From Microbacterium laevaniformans (GTDB lineage: Bacteria > Actinomycetota > Actinomycetes > Actinomycetales > Microbacteriaceae), in the NCBI RefSeq assembly GCF_016907555.1, contig NZ_JAFBCE010000001.1, positions 558,001 through 622,000 of the forward strand: a DNA stretch of 64,000 nucleotides, read 5' to 3'. Shown piece by piece: positions 63,297 to 64,000 of the stretch (its first letter is position 1; the number at the start of each line of letters is the position of its first letter). A program made the position numbers and the translations under genes. The notes below the pieces were generated by a model. That model had not been told where the DNA came from. It did not search any database and was given only the letters and a program-made list of their open reading frames with translations.

Positions 63297-63345
63297 GCTC
63301 GCGCTGCGTTGATTTGAGGAGCGGATGCCGATATCGGCAGCGCGA
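63297..63345. repeat. inverted repeat after guaB1
   Basis: CTCGCGCTGC (63297-63306) and GCAGCGCGAG (63336-63345) are exact reverse complements. Each arm is accompanied by a GCCGA-AA/TA-TCGGC mini-palindrome (before the first arm and overlapping the second). It lies between guaB1 and the converging gene ending at 63352, and may be a bidirectional terminator or a small repeat element. It also contains the GGATGCC motif. Confidence 0.5.
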
Positions 63346-63351
63346 GCGCGG

Positions 63352-64000
63352 TCAGCGCAACACCGGATCGCGGGAGTGGGGCCGCGGTTTGATGCTGCGC
63401 AGGCCATCGGCGGTGAGGATGTCGTAGACGCGTTGCGGGCGGTCGGCGTCGGTGGCTTCGAGGCGCGAGAACCCGCGCACCTCGCGGCGGATCTCGTTCT
63501 CACGGTTCTTCTCGTCGATGACGATGGCCGCAGGCGTCCGCCCCGCCGTGTATTCGGGACTGAGATACTTCCCGCGCCCGTCGATCTCGAGCCAGTGATC
63601 GGCATCCGGGAAGTACAGATCGCCGTACACCAGCCGGCCGCTGCGCAGCACCCGCCGCTCCTGCAACCGCGTCGGCGGAAACCCGAGCGCCGCCACCAGC
63701 AGCCGCACGTGGGTCTCACGGACGTTTGCCGACAGCGGCGCCGACGATGCGAGCGCACGGCGCGCACGAGCATCGCCCCGCACGGGCCTCTCGTCGTCGA
63801 GGAGCGCTTCGATCTCGGCCGCCGTCGTGAGCGCTCCTCCGGCGCGTCCGGTCCACAACGCCTGATCGATCGCCGTCACTGCGCGCAGGAACGGCAGCAG
63901 ACGGGCGATATCCAGCGCGGTCTGGGCGGGAGTGGTGATCCGGTGGCGCCCGAACGGCACCGACATCCGTCCATCGCGCCCGAGCGCTCGCCGAGTGATC
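63352..64000 (-). CDS. partial protein with C-terminal nuclease-like motif
   Basis: At least 216 aa; the frame is open to the right edge of the window, so the N terminus is missing. An in-frame ATG at 63966 is inside the fold: the upstream codons read ITRRALGRDGR and continue into MSVPFGRHRITTPAQTALDIARLL, a pattern of AbiEi-like winged-helix regions. The C-terminal part (YGDLYFPDADHWLEIDGRGKY, then AAIVIDEKNRENEIRREVRGFSRL) has the D-E-x-K spacing of Vsr/DUF559-type endonuclease folds. Similar proteins are frequent in Microbacteriaceae with unknown function. Confidence 0.65.
   Translation of the reverse strand, partial: ITRRALGRDGRMSVPFGRHRITTPAQTALDIARLLPFLRAVTAIDQALWTGRAGGALTTAAEIEALLDDERPVRGDARARRALASSAPLSANVRETHVRLLVAALGFPPTRLQERRVLRSGRLVYGDLYFPDADHWLEIDGRGKYLSPEYTAGRTPAAIVIDEKNRENEIRREVRGFSRLEATDADRPQRVYDILTADGLRSIKPRPHSRDPVLR

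Overview
The window reads as a 64 kb stretch of chromosome from a high-GC actinobacterium. It carries WhiB proteins, MtrAB-LpqB, SigH with a zinc anti-sigma factor, a fused E1-E2 oxoglutarate dehydrogenase (OdhA/Kgd) and GuaB1. The absence of mycolate or arabinan genes and the style of the wall-polysaccharide genes suggest Microbacteriaceae, probably Microbacterium; this is inference without a database search. No rRNA, tRNA, insertion sequence, prophage or CRISPR array was seen. There is no gene-free stretch longer than about 215 bases.

Bases 1-22014 are a cell-surface polysaccharide locus. It opens with two tandem RgpF-like proteins, a converging GT-B fusion protein and a GT2 enzyme. A tightly packed minus-strand operon follows (16302 down to 6746): a DUF6541-type membrane protein, a GT4 enzyme, a polyprenol-phosphate-type GT2 with membrane helices, a second GT4, a flippase, two GT2 enzymes and UDP-glucuronate decarboxylase. 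Next comes a galactofuranose module: UDP-galactopyranose mutase, a GlfT2-like polymerase, a GlfT1-like GT2 and an O-antigen-ligase-like membrane protein. Together these could make sugar donors, build a lipid-linked glycan, flip it and polymerise or ligate it.

Bases 22057-30386 hold manA, whiB2, a large GT2-membrane fusion with a DUF5719 partner, two small conserved actinobacterial genes and ahcY. A furA-katG peroxide-defence operon follows. Bases 33399-44724 are core functions: mtrA-mtrB-lpqB, comF, hpf, secA and alaA. Bases 44761-50751 hold an Rv3235-like gene, several small unknowns, an orphan CpaB/CpaE-like pair, pdtaS and whiB1. Bases 50767-54713 hold bcp, rsgA, aroA and sigH-rshA. The remainder carries a diacylglycerol-kinase-like gene, a DUF3060 lipoprotein with a two-component system, odhA, guaB1 and a gene cut by the window edge.

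From manA onward the gene content closely follows the M. tuberculosis Rv3219-Rv3260 region, so this is conserved backbone. The polysaccharide locus before it is accessory and looks richer in A/T in its first few kilobases. Regulation is partly readable. Many genes have a -10 hexamer 6-7 bases before the start codon, implying leaderless mRNAs. Specific sites include a SigH-type promoter for sigH, a perfect palindrome over the furA promoter, GT(A/C)ACA repeats upstream of secA, and 11-bp tandem repeats before the DUF3060 lipoprotein.
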